A stretch of 64,000 bases of DNA from positions 143,527-207,526 of the forward strand of contig NZ_JAIQXU010000004.1 of the NCBI RefSeq assembly GCF_020166395.1, written 5' to 3'. Below are positions 29,100-36,515 of the stretch, in pieces (within the stretch, counting starts at the first letter, position 1; each line of letters starts with the position of its first letter). The position numbers and the translations under genes were made by a program. Origin of the DNA: Deinococcus betulae (GTDB lineage: Bacteria > Deinococcota > Deinococci > Deinococcales > Deinococcaceae). The notes under the pieces are model-generated. The model did not search any database. It was not told the origin of the DNA and saw nothing but the letters and a program-made list of their open reading frames with translations.

Positions 29100-30101
29100 A
29101 TGACGAAAACCCTGCGTTTCTCTGCTCTCTTTGCCGTCCTGCTGCTCGGTGCGTGCAGCGCCCCGACCTCGCCGGAGGTGGCGGCCAGCCCAGCTTCGGG
29201 TATGCTCTCCGCGCAGTCGGTTCTCACCTGGCAGGTGCTGCGTCAAGGCGACAGTGGCCGCGACGTGGTCACCCTGCAATACCTGCTGCGTCACCGGGGC
29301 CAGACGGTGACGGTCGACGGCGCGTTTGGCGCCGGGACCAACACCGCCGTGCGGAATTTTCAGAGCGCCAACGGCCTGACCGTGGACGGCATCGTGGGTG
29401 GGAACACCTGGGAAAAACTGATTGCCACCGTGCGTCAGGGAGACAACAACAACGCCGTGCGGGCCGTGCAGGACCAGCTCCGCAGTGGGTACAGCTACAG
29501 CAGCGTGACGGTCGACGGCGCGTTCGGCCCTGGCACCGACACGGCTGTGCGCGATTTCCAGACCAAGCGCGGCCTGGGCGCCGACGGTGTCGTGGGCCTG
29601 AACACCTGGCACGCGTTGGTGACCGGCAGCAGCACCGGCGGCACTGGCACGACGGCCAGCCTCGCCAGTCAGATTCTGAATAACAGCCGGATCACGCTGG
29701 GGACCAGCAGTTCAACCTCGGGTGGCAATCCACGCCAGAACATTGCGGACACCGCCGCTGGGCGCCTGGCCAAACGCGGCTGCGCCGGCAACGCCAACTG
29801 CGGGCTGACGGTGGCGCTGAAACGCTCCATGTTGCAGGCTATGGCCAACATGGGCGCTGGCAACTCCATGTACATCACCTCTATTGCCGGGGGCGTGCAT
29901 TCTACTTATTCCGACCATTACGCGGGTCTCGCTTTTGACATCGGTACTTGGAACGGCGTGAGCCTGGCGAGCCCCAACAGCGCCCACACGGCGGCCCGCA
30001 ACGCCTGTCTCGCGGCGGGCAGCGACCCCAGCCAGACCTTCAATGCGTACTACGACCCGCCCGGCGGCCACAGCAACCACGTTCACTGCGCCTGGAACTG
30101 A
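29100..30101 (+). CDS. Lipoprotein with two peptidoglycan-binding repeats and M15-like peptidase domain
   Basis: This 333-residue protein has lipobox LLGAC (Cys19). Two PG_binding_1 repeats follow: LRQGDSGRDVVTLQYLLRHR...VDGIVGGNTWEKL and VRQGDNNNAVRAVQDQLRSG...ADGVVGLNTWHAL. A C-terminal domain contains GVHSTYSDHYAGLAFDIG and GGHSNHVHCAWN, the His/Asp/His zinc pattern of M15 D,D- or L,D-carboxypeptidases. It probably trims wall peptides. The ATG at 29100 follows GGAGGTGAC, near ideal. It is followed after three bases by an amidase with the same repeats, so the pair forms a cell-wall hydrolase operon. Confidence 0.88.
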   Translation: MTKTLRFSALFAVLLLGACSAPTSPEVAASPASGMLSAQSVLTWQVLRQGDSGRDVVTLQYLLRHRGQTVTVDGAFGAGTNTAVRNFQSANGLTVDGIVGGNTWEKLIATVRQGDNNNAVRAVQDQLRSGYSYSSVTVDGAFGPGTDTAVRDFQTKRGLGADGVVGLNTWHALVTGSSTGGTGTTASLASQILNNSRITLGTSSSTSGGNPRQNIADTAAGRLAKRGCAGNANCGLTVALKRSMLQAMANMGAGNSMYITSIAGGVHSTYSDHYAGLAFDIGTWNGVSLASPNSAHTAARNACLAAGSDPSQTFNAYYDPPGGHSNHVHCAWN

Positions 30102-30104
30102 GCT

Positions 30105-31202
30105 GTGAGTCAGACTCCTCTCAATGCTCTCAACCGGCGCGATGTGCTGCGCCTCGGTGCCCTGCTGGGTGGCAGCGCCTTTCTGGCGAGTTGCGGCCTG
30201 AATGTCCCCTCTGCCAATCTGCCCGCTTCGCCGCTCAACGCGCTGGCCGTGACGCAGCCGTCCGTGGCCGGGACAGTGGCCTGGTCGGCGCAGGCGCCCA
30301 AATCGCCGGTGGTGCTGCTCAGTGCCCGGCCCACCCGCATCCTGATTCACCACACGGCCAGTGCCAACACGGCTGACCTCTCGCGCGCCCAGGCCTACAG
30401 CCTGGCGCGCAGCATTCAGCAAAGTCACTTTTCGCGGGGCTGGATTGACTCGGGCCAGCAGTTCACCATCAGCCGGGGCGGGTATGTCGTCGAAGGCCGT
30501 CACCGCAGCCTGGAGGCGGCACAGGGCGGCCAGCAGCATGTTCAGGGGGCCCATTGCGACGGCTTCAATGACGTGTCAGTGGGCATCGAGAACGAGGGTA
30601 CATACATGACCGTCTCGCCTCCGGGTGGGCAGTACAGCGCCCTGGTGGGCTTGTGTGCGTGGCTGTGTCAGCAGTACGGGATTCCGGCAAGCGAACTCTA
30701 CGGCCACCGGGATTTCAACAACACGGACTGCCCAGGCGACGTGCTGTATGCCAAATTGCCGCAGCTGCGGGCTGATGTGGCGGCCCGGCTGGGGGTGAGT
30801 CTGCGCCTCTGGCCCACCACCCGCGCCCCCATGACGGGCGAGCGCGTTCGGAGTGCCCAGCGTCTGCTGCTGGCTGCTGGCCAGACCCTGACGGCGGACG
30901 GCACCTACGGCAATGGCACGGCCAGCGCCGTGCGTGCCTTTCAAAGCGGTGTGGGGCTTACCCCCGACGGCGTGATTGGCTCGGTGACCTGGGAGCGCCT
31001 GATTCGGACGGTGCGTCGCGGCGACAGTGGGCCAGCGGTGCAGGCCGCGCAAGGGCAACTGGCCGCGCGAGGCTACAGCGTGACGGTGGACGGCATCTTT
31101 GGCTCCGGCACCGAGAACGCGGTGAAATCATTTCAAGCCAGCCGTAGTCTGACCGCCGATGGCGTGGTGGGGCCGAATACCTGGTTTGCTCTACAGAGCT
31201 GA
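30105..31202 (+). CDS. N-acetylmuramoyl-L-alanine amidase (Amidase_2) with two peptidoglycan-binding repeats
   Basis: This 365-residue protein starts with GTG. Its signal is twin-arginine-like (NRRDVLRLGALLGG) and ends in a lipobox (FLASC, Cys30). Residues about 75-220 form the zinc amidase domain: RILIHHTASA, GAHCDGFNDVSVGIENEG and YGHRDFNNTDCPGD. Two C-terminal PG_binding_1 repeats (about 235-295 and 300-363) mirror those of the upstream gene, but there they sit N-terminal to the catalytic domain. It should cleave the bond between muramic acid and L-Ala. A Tat-exported lipoprotein amidase is a somewhat unusual combination. Confidence 0.9.
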   Translation: MSQTPLNALNRRDVLRLGALLGGSAFLASCGLNVPSANLPASPLNALAVTQPSVAGTVAWSAQAPKSPVVLLSARPTRILIHHTASANTADLSRAQAYSLARSIQQSHFSRGWIDSGQQFTISRGGYVVEGRHRSLEAAQGGQQHVQGAHCDGFNDVSVGIENEGTYMTVSPPGGQYSALVGLCAWLCQQYGIPASELYGHRDFNNTDCPGDVLYAKLPQLRADVAARLGVSLRLWPTTRAPMTGERVRSAQRLLLAAGQTLTADGTYGNGTASAVRAFQSGVGLTPDGVIGSVTWERLIRTVRRGDSGPAVQAAQGQLAARGYSVTVDGIFGSGTENAVKSFQASRSLTADGVVGPNTWFALQS

Positions 31203-31255
31203 AGGAATGTTCCTTGACGTTGTGCTGAGCTACACGCAATAGCTCGACGCCATTA

Positions 31256-31281
31256 GCCCCAGCACCACTGTGTGCTGGGGC
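31256..31281 (+). terminator. Hairpin after the amidase gene
   Basis: GCCCCAGCAC (31256-31265) and GTGCTGGGGC (31272-31281) form a perfect ten-base-pair stem with a six-base loop. The T-tract is poor (GCTCTTGG). It lies 54 bases after the amidase stop and before the helicase gene, so a terminator role is likely. Confidence 0.65.
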
Positions 31282-31379
31282 GCTCTTGGCTCTCCCTCTA
31301 CGTCCTCCACCCCGTACCAGCCCCAAATGCTGCCCGGCGCACGGCGGGGCCCTCGCCACCCAGGTACGATGCCGCTGCA

Positions 31380-32774
31380 ATGGCTCCTACCCTGCGCCTG
31401 GACCGGGGCACCCTCATCATGACCGAGGTGCCGGCCTGTGTCCGCGCCCACTTCCTGTGGGACGCGCGCAGTCAGTCGTGGCGCGCGCCAGGCCGGACCT
31501 ACCGGGCCATTGTTGAGGCGCTGCGGGCCAGCGACACGCCATTCCGGGACAGCGCCTCGGCCTTCGAGAAATTGGAGTTGTCGTTTGCCCGCGACGTAAC
31601 CCCTTACCCGCACCAGACGCGTGCCTTGACTGCCTGGAAACGGGCCGGGCGCCGGGGCGTGGTGGTGCTCCCTACTGGCGCTGGCAAGACGCTGGTGGCC
31701 CAACTGGCGCTGCGCGACACCCCCCGCAGCGCCCTGATTTGTGTGCCCACCCTGGACCTCCTGCACCAGTGGTATGCGGGGCTGGTGGCGGCTTTTCCCG
31801 ACCTGGCAGTAGGCCTCTTGGGCGGCGGCAGCCACGACGAGACGCCGCTGCTGGTCAGCACATACGATTCGGCGGCCATTCACGCCGAGACACTGGCGGG
31901 GCGCTACGCCCTTCAGATTTTTGATGAGGCGCATCACCTTCCCAGCGACTTTACGCGGGTGATTGCCGAGATGGGCGTGGCGCCCTACCGTCTGGGCCTG
32001 ACCGCCACCCCCAAGCGCAGCGACGGCCGTGAGCGCGACCTGGACAGCCTGATTGGCCCCGTGGTGTACCAGGCGGCCCCCGAAGACCTGGCCGGCGAGA
32101 CCCTGGCGCCTTACCGCGAGGTGCTGATCCGGGTGACCCTCAGCCCCTTCGAGCAGCGGCGCTATGACGACCTGGTAGCCCAGCGCAACGAGTTCCTGCG
32201 CCTCAGTGGCATTCGGCTGGGGTCGCTGGAAGGCTGGAAGCAGTTCGTGATGGCCAGCGGCAGCCCCCACGGCCGCCGCGCCATGCTGGCCCACCGTGAG
32301 GCCCGCTCGCTGGCCTACGGCACCGACGGCAAACTGCGGGTGCTAGAGGAAGTCCTGGCCAACCATCCCCAGGCCCGCACCCTGATCTTCACGGATGACA
32401 ACGCCACGGTGTACCGCATCAGCCGCGAATTTTTGATTCCCGCCATTACCCACCAGACGCCTGTGAAAGAGCGTCATACGCTGCTGGAAAAGTTCCGGTC
32501 AGGCGACTACCGCATTCTCGTGACCAGCCGGGTCCTGAATGAGGGGGTGGACGTGCCCGAGGCCAGCGTGGCCGTCGTGCTGTCAGGCACCGCCACCGAG
32601 CGCGAGCATATTCAGCGGCTGGGGCGTATCCTGCGCCGCGCTGAAGGCAAGCAGGCCGTGCTCTATGAGGTCATTACCCAGGGCACCAGCGAGGAACGGG
32701 TCAGCCAGCAGCGGCGCGGGCAGTGGTCGCCGCCTGCCCTGGAGGACTTTGGGGTCCTGAATGCTTCCGACTGA
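31380..32774 (+). CDS. XPB/Rad25-like superfamily 2 DNA helicase
   Basis: This 464-residue helicase resembles archaeal XPB. An N-terminal damage-recognition-like segment precedes motif Q/I: PYPHQTRALTAWK and VVVLPTGAGKTLVAQLAL (Walker A near 97-104). Motif II is DEAH near 182-185 (IFDEAHHLP), motif III is LGLTATPKRSDGRE, and motifs V-VI are ILVTSRVLNEGVDVPEASVAVVLSG and REHIQRLGRILRRAEGK. The region KLRVLEEVLANHP---TLIFTDDN is also typical. The frame is open from 31272, but ATG 31380 precedes the first conserved block. The gene overlaps the nuclease gene by 14 bases, the XPB-Bax1 arrangement of archaea. Confidence 0.9.
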   Translation: MAPTLRLDRGTLIMTEVPACVRAHFLWDARSQSWRAPGRTYRAIVEALRASDTPFRDSASAFEKLELSFARDVTPYPHQTRALTAWKRAGRRGVVVLPTGAGKTLVAQLALRDTPRSALICVPTLDLLHQWYAGLVAAFPDLAVGLLGGGSHDETPLLVSTYDSAAIHAETLAGRYALQIFDEAHHLPSDFTRVIAEMGVAPYRLGLTATPKRSDGRERDLDSLIGPVVYQAAPEDLAGETLAPYREVLIRVTLSPFEQRRYDDLVAQRNEFLRLSGIRLGSLEGWKQFVMASGSPHGRRAMLAHREARSLAYGTDGKLRVLEEVLANHPQARTLIFTDDNATVYRISREFLIPAITHQTPVKERHTLLEKFRSGDYRILVTSRVLNEGVDVPEASVAVVLSGTATEREHIQRLGRILRRAEGKQAVLYEVITQGTSEERVSQQRRGQWSPPALEDFGVLNASD

Positions 32775-34008
32775 GCTGCTACTATTCCGGGTCAAGGCGG
32801 GCCTGGTCGAACCCCGGCGCCTGAAACCCACCCCGCAGAACCTTACCCTGGCCGAAACCCTGATTGCCGCCTTTGAAGCCCATATGGGCAAGCGCCGCTG
32901 TGACCTGGACGAGGAACTGCGCGCCCTGGAAGCCGGACGGCAGGATTTCAAGGTGGTGCGCGGCCTGGCCCACCTCCTGAGCAACCTGGGCACCTTTGAG
33001 GCCAGTGGGCCGCTGGAGCCGGGCACCGTGCGCTCACGTGTATTCGAGCTGGCGCAGGCCGGCGTCCCCAGCCGCCGGCATACGGCGCAGGTGCTGGAGC
33101 AGGCAGCCCGCTCCCTGACCGCCCAGGCCACTGGCAGCGAGCGTCCCCTGAACGCCGACGAGCTGCTGGGCGCTCTCTACGCTGACCTGCCGGACCAGCA
33201 GACGCTGGTGGCGTTTGAGCCGCCTGCGCCCCTGGAACTTATTCACCGCTACGACCTGGCCCAGGCGCAGGGCACCCTCTACCGCGCCTATGAGCTGGTG
33301 ATCACCGCCCGGCGCAACGAACCGGCGCGCTACAAGCAGCTGCTGAAGTACCTGAAGTTCTTTGGCCTGATGGCCACCGTCGAGGGGGACGCCAATCTGG
33401 GCTTTACCCTGACGCTGGACGGGCCTGCCAGCCTGTTCGGCGGCACCACGCGCTACGGCCTGGGCATGGCCAAGTTTTTGCCCGCGCTGCTGCATGTGAC
33501 GAAATGGGACCTGAGCGCGAGCCTCAAGCCACGGCGCGACCTGGCCTGGGTGGACCCTGCCGACACCGAATGGTCGTTTCAGCTGACCAGCGAGGACGGC
33601 TATGTCAGCCATTACGCCCCGCCCCAGGAACACGACAGCGCCCTGGAATCGGGCTTTGCCGAGCGCTTTGCCAAACTGGAGACGCCCTGGCAGCTTGAAC
33701 GTGAGGTGGACCTGGTGCCAGTGCCGGGCGGCGTGATTCTGCCGGATTTCCGGCTGGTTAACGGCGACCGGTCCGTGCTGGTGGAAATCGTGGGCTACTG
33801 GCGCCCCGAGTACCTGCGCAAGAAATTCGAGTTGCTGCGCAAGGCCGGACGCACGGACGTGATTGTGTGTGTGTCTGAACGCCTGAACCTGGAGCGTGCG
33901 GGCGTCAACCCCGCCGATTTTGGCGAGCGTCTGGTGTGGTTTAAGGGCGTGCTGAACCCCAAGGAGGTGCTGGCCCTGGCCGAGCGCCACGCGGTGACCG
34001 GGGCCTAG
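32761..34008 (+). CDS. Bax1-like nuclease (DUF790), partner of XPB helicase
   Basis: This 415-residue DUF790 protein starts MLPTELLLFRVKAGLVEPRRL, the family N-terminus. The PD-(D/E)XK nuclease core lies near residues 327-352: PDFRL, VEIVGYWRPEYLRKKFELLRKAGR, then VIVCVSERL. Archaeal Bax1 binds XPB and cuts DNA bubbles, forming a helicase-nuclease proposed to act in nucleotide excision repair. The 14-base overlap with the upstream helicase makes coupled, stoichiometric expression likely. Deinococcus also has bacterial UvrABC, so this would be a parallel repair or processing machine. Confidence 0.88.
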   Translation: MLPTELLLFRVKAGLVEPRRLKPTPQNLTLAETLIAAFEAHMGKRRCDLDEELRALEAGRQDFKVVRGLAHLLSNLGTFEASGPLEPGTVRSRVFELAQAGVPSRRHTAQVLEQAARSLTAQATGSERPLNADELLGALYADLPDQQTLVAFEPPAPLELIHRYDLAQAQGTLYRAYELVITARRNEPARYKQLLKYLKFFGLMATVEGDANLGFTLTLDGPASLFGGTTRYGLGMAKFLPALLHVTKWDLSASLKPRRDLAWVDPADTEWSFQLTSEDGYVSHYAPPQEHDSALESGFAERFAKLETPWQLEREVDLVPVPGGVILPDFRLVNGDRSVLVEIVGYWRPEYLRKKFELLRKAGRTDVIVCVSERLNLERAGVNPADFGERLVWFKGVLNPKEVLALAERHAVTGA

Positions 34009-34083
34009 TCTGTGTGGTCTTGTGCAGCTGGGTAGCAGGGCGGTCAGAGTACAGAAAAGCGGCCTCTCCGTCTACAAAAAGCT

Positions 34084-34105
34084 GGGCGCCCGGTGAGGGG
34101 CGCCC
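34084..34105. terminator. Hairpin after the Bax1-like gene
   Basis: GGGCGCC (34084-34090) pairs with GGCGCCC (34099-34105) around an eight-base loop. It lies 75 bases after the nuclease stop. The plus-strand 3' flank TTATCGT is only weakly T-rich. AAAAA precedes it at 34076-34080, so on the minus strand the T-tract would follow after a short gap. Confidence 0.5.
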
Positions 34106-34126
34106 TTATCGTCGTGTGGTGGAGAT

Positions 34127-34225
34127 TCACTGCTGCGCGCGGTCCGGAGTGGTGCGGCCCGGAAACAGCACCGGCAGAGAAATCAGCGGAAGGGCGATGG
34201 CGGCCAACGCGAACAGAATTTCCAT
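34127..34225 (-). CDS. Possible 32-residue membrane peptide
   Basis: A short frame encodes MEILFALAAIALPLISLPVL followed by FPGRTTPDRAQQ and TGA. It would give one clear membrane helix with a charged tail, reminiscent of KdpF-like or toxin-like mini membrane proteins. No good ribosome-binding site precedes it. It lies between convergent genes, about 120 bases before the glycosidase-like gene. Composition is the only support. Confidence 0.3.
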   Translation of the reverse strand: MEILFALAAIALPLISLPVLFPGRTTPDRAQQ

Positions 34226-34345
34226 AAGGTCAGTGTGCCTGCCGGCCGCGCCGCCCAGATGACCTGACCTTCAGTCAGCGTAGAGCCGGGCTTGAGCCGG
34301 GGTAAAGCTGGCCTTCAAGGTGTCGTCAGGTCAGAGGCGCGTGCT

Positions 34346-36298
34346 TTACCACGTCTGCCCCTCCACCCGCCCGAGACTGACGGCGCTGCTGTCTGCCCGG
34401 AGACTCAGGGTTTTGGGGCCGCTCGTGACGGCCTGGAAATACACGGTGATCGTTTGCCCGGCGCTAATGGCCTGCTGCACGCTCTCGCCGTTAAAGGCCA
34501 CCGTGACCAGTTGGCTGTTCTGAGAGCTGGTTGAGGTCACCAGGAACTTGTATTTCGCGTTCTGGGTGGCGTTCACCTCAAAGTTGCGGGTGGTGCCGCT
34601 GGCTATGCTGCCCGCTGAGGTCGTTACGGTGCCGGGAATGTTGACCGTGCTGCTGCCTGCGCTGGTGGTCACACTCAGCGGCGCGGTCAGGCCCGACCCG
34701 TTGCCCGCCGCATCCACTGCCCGCACCTGAAAACTGTAGGCCGTGCTGGCGGCCAGGCCCGTCACCGTGAAACTGGTGCCTGTGGGGGTGCCTACCAAGG
34801 TGCCACCGCGCAGGACCTCATAGCGGGCCACACCCACGTTGTCGGTAGAAGCGCCCCAGGTCAGGCTGACCGACGAACTGGTCTTGGCCGGGCTATTGAG
34901 GGTGCCGGGAGTAGTGGGCGCCGCCGTGTCTCCCCCACCACCGCCGCCACACCGGGTGCCGAAGCCCGTGTTGGCCAGACCTGTGCAGAACGCCGTGCGG
35001 GTCTGGGTGTACTTATCCAGCTGGGCGTTGTTGTACCAGTCCTCGTCGTAGCGGAACCCGCCCTGGCTGTTGTCGGTGTCGGTCACGCTGTAGGTCTGGC
35101 CATAATACCCGTCCCAGCCGTAGCGCAGGTCCGTGTTCATGTACACGACGGCCTTCACCACACCCGACAGGTCTACGTTGCCTGCCACCCCCAGGTATTC
35201 GGGCAGTGGCCCGTTGTACGACACCAGCCGGAACAGGCGGTTGACCCAGAGACTCATGTCGCTTTCCGACTCGGCGCCGCTGGCCTGCTGCCCGGCTGCA
35301 AAGTTCATGGGGGCTGTTTCGCTCAGAATCATGGGTTTGCCGTTGTCCCTGGCAAACTTCATCATGGCCAGCACGTTGGCGTCGAGGTCAAAGTTGGCCT
35401 TCACGGCGCTGCCGTTGCTGGCCCGCACGTAGTTGATGCACTGCTTGGCGGCCGTATCGTAACTGCGGCCCACCTCGCCGTTGTAGATGGTGTTGTTCAC
35501 GATACTGGTGCCGTTGTTGGTCACGTAGCGGTTGTAGATGGGCAGGCAGAGTTCGTGGTTAAACACGCTTAGGCCAATCCAGTCCACCCAGGCAGCGCCG
35601 GGATACATCTCGCGGAACACGCCGCGCACCGGATGGTAGATAAAGCCCACGTTGTCCCCTGTGACCTTGCCTGCCACGTAGCTGGCGATGCTGTTAAAGG
35701 CGCCCTTGTAAGCCAGGCATTTCAGGGCCGAACCGGTCGCCTGATAGTCCTCGCAGTGGTAAAAGGGGCTGACCTCGTAGTCCAGGCGCAGCAGAAATTT
35801 GGTGCCGGGCCGCGAATTGATATAGGCAATCAAGGGGTCAAATTTGGCCAGCAGCCCCGCGTCGCGGTTGGCCAGGCTCTGCGTGACTCCGCGTGAGATG
35901 CTGGCCTTTAAGTTCTCGTCGCCGCCGTTGTAGCCAGGTGGGTTGTCCTTCCAGCTTACGCCCACCTGCACGTATTTGCCGCCTCTGGTGGCCAGGAAAT
36001 CGGCAAATTCGCGGTGGAGGTTCACCAGCGAGCCGCCAAGGTTGCCCTTGTTAAAGTCCGCCGAGCGCAGTTCGTAGTACACGCTGCCGCCCGCCGCTTC
36101 CTGCCCCACCTTCTGCCAGTCGGTGTAGGTGTTCTTGCTGGATTGCCCAATAAGCAGCAGGCGGCCAGACGCCGGCGCGCCCACACCCTGCCCCCGGAGC
36201 GCGGCCTGGGGTGAGGTGGACGGGGTCGGGGCCGGACCCGAGCAGGCCGCCAGCACCCCCAGCAGCCCAGCGGCCAGCCATAGTTGAAGTCGCTTCAT
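34346..36298 (-). CDS. Secreted glycosidase-like lipoprotein with FN3 domain (copy A)
   Basis: This 650-residue protein has lipobox LAAC (Cys19). Residues about 45-440 resemble a GH26-type (beta/alpha)8 barrel: LRLDYEVSPF with candidate acid/base E175, WVDWIGLSVFNHE, and GKPMILSETAPM with candidate nucleophile E327. A six-glycine linker leads to a fibronectin type III domain (about 457-546), then a beta-rich module of about 100 residues ending in LGRVEGQTW, possibly carbohydrate-binding. Substrate (mannan or other beta-glycan) is not determinable. It is downstream of a paralogue with which it shares the C-terminal 190 residues almost unchanged. Confidence 0.78.
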   Translation of the reverse strand: MKRLQLWLAAGLLGVLAACSGPAPTPSTSPQAALRGQGVGAPASGRLLLIGQSSKNTYTDWQKVGQEAAGGSVYYELRSADFNKGNLGGSLVNLHREFADFLATRGGKYVQVGVSWKDNPPGYNGGDENLKASISRGVTQSLANRDAGLLAKFDPLIAYINSRPGTKFLLRLDYEVSPFYHCEDYQATGSALKCLAYKGAFNSIASYVAGKVTGDNVGFIYHPVRGVFREMYPGAAWVDWIGLSVFNHELCLPIYNRYVTNNGTSIVNNTIYNGEVGRSYDTAAKQCINYVRASNGSAVKANFDLDANVLAMMKFARDNGKPMILSETAPMNFAAGQQASGAESESDMSLWVNRLFRLVSYNGPLPEYLGVAGNVDLSGVVKAVVYMNTDLRYGWDGYYGQTYSVTDTDNSQGGFRYDEDWYNNAQLDKYTQTRTAFCTGLANTGFGTRCGGGGGGDTAAPTTPGTLNSPAKTSSSVSLTWGASTDNVGVARYEVLRGGTLVGTPTGTSFTVTGLAASTAYSFQVRAVDAAGNGSGLTAPLSVTTSAGSSTVNIPGTVTTSAGSIASGTTRNFEVNATQNAKYKFLVTSTSSQNSQLVTVAFNGESVQQAISAGQTITVYFQAVTSGPKTLSLRADSSAVSLGRVEGQTW

Positions 36299-36370
36299 CG
36301 GTTCCCCTTGCGGCCACGCGAGTCAGGGCCTGCCCCGCCGCTGAGCAGGCCCGGTGAATGCGGAGGTTTT

Positions 36371-36505
36371 ATACGGACTCCGATTGAATCGCTTGCAAAA
36401 GCGATTGAATCCGAGCGGAGCGAGGGGGAGAAAAACGGGTTCCGGGCGTGGAGCTGGCATATCGGCTCTTTTCCGATTTGTCGGCGGAACAGACGGAATC
36501 CGTAT
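36371..36505. repeat. MITE-like dispersed repeat, copy 1
   Basis: This is a 135-base non-coding element between the two glycosidase-like genes. Its ends are ATACGGACTCCG and CGGAATCCGTAT, a 12-base terminal inverted repeat with one mismatch. Near the left end AATCGCTT and AAGCGATT form a small stem. The core (GAGCGGAGCGAGGGGGAGAAAA followed by GGGTTCCGGGCGTGGAG, joined by a few bases) recurs in altered form at about 53890-54007. No coding capacity. It fits the small intergenic repeats described in Deinococcus genomes. Confidence 0.65.
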
Positions 36506-36515
36506 TAGGCCGCCT

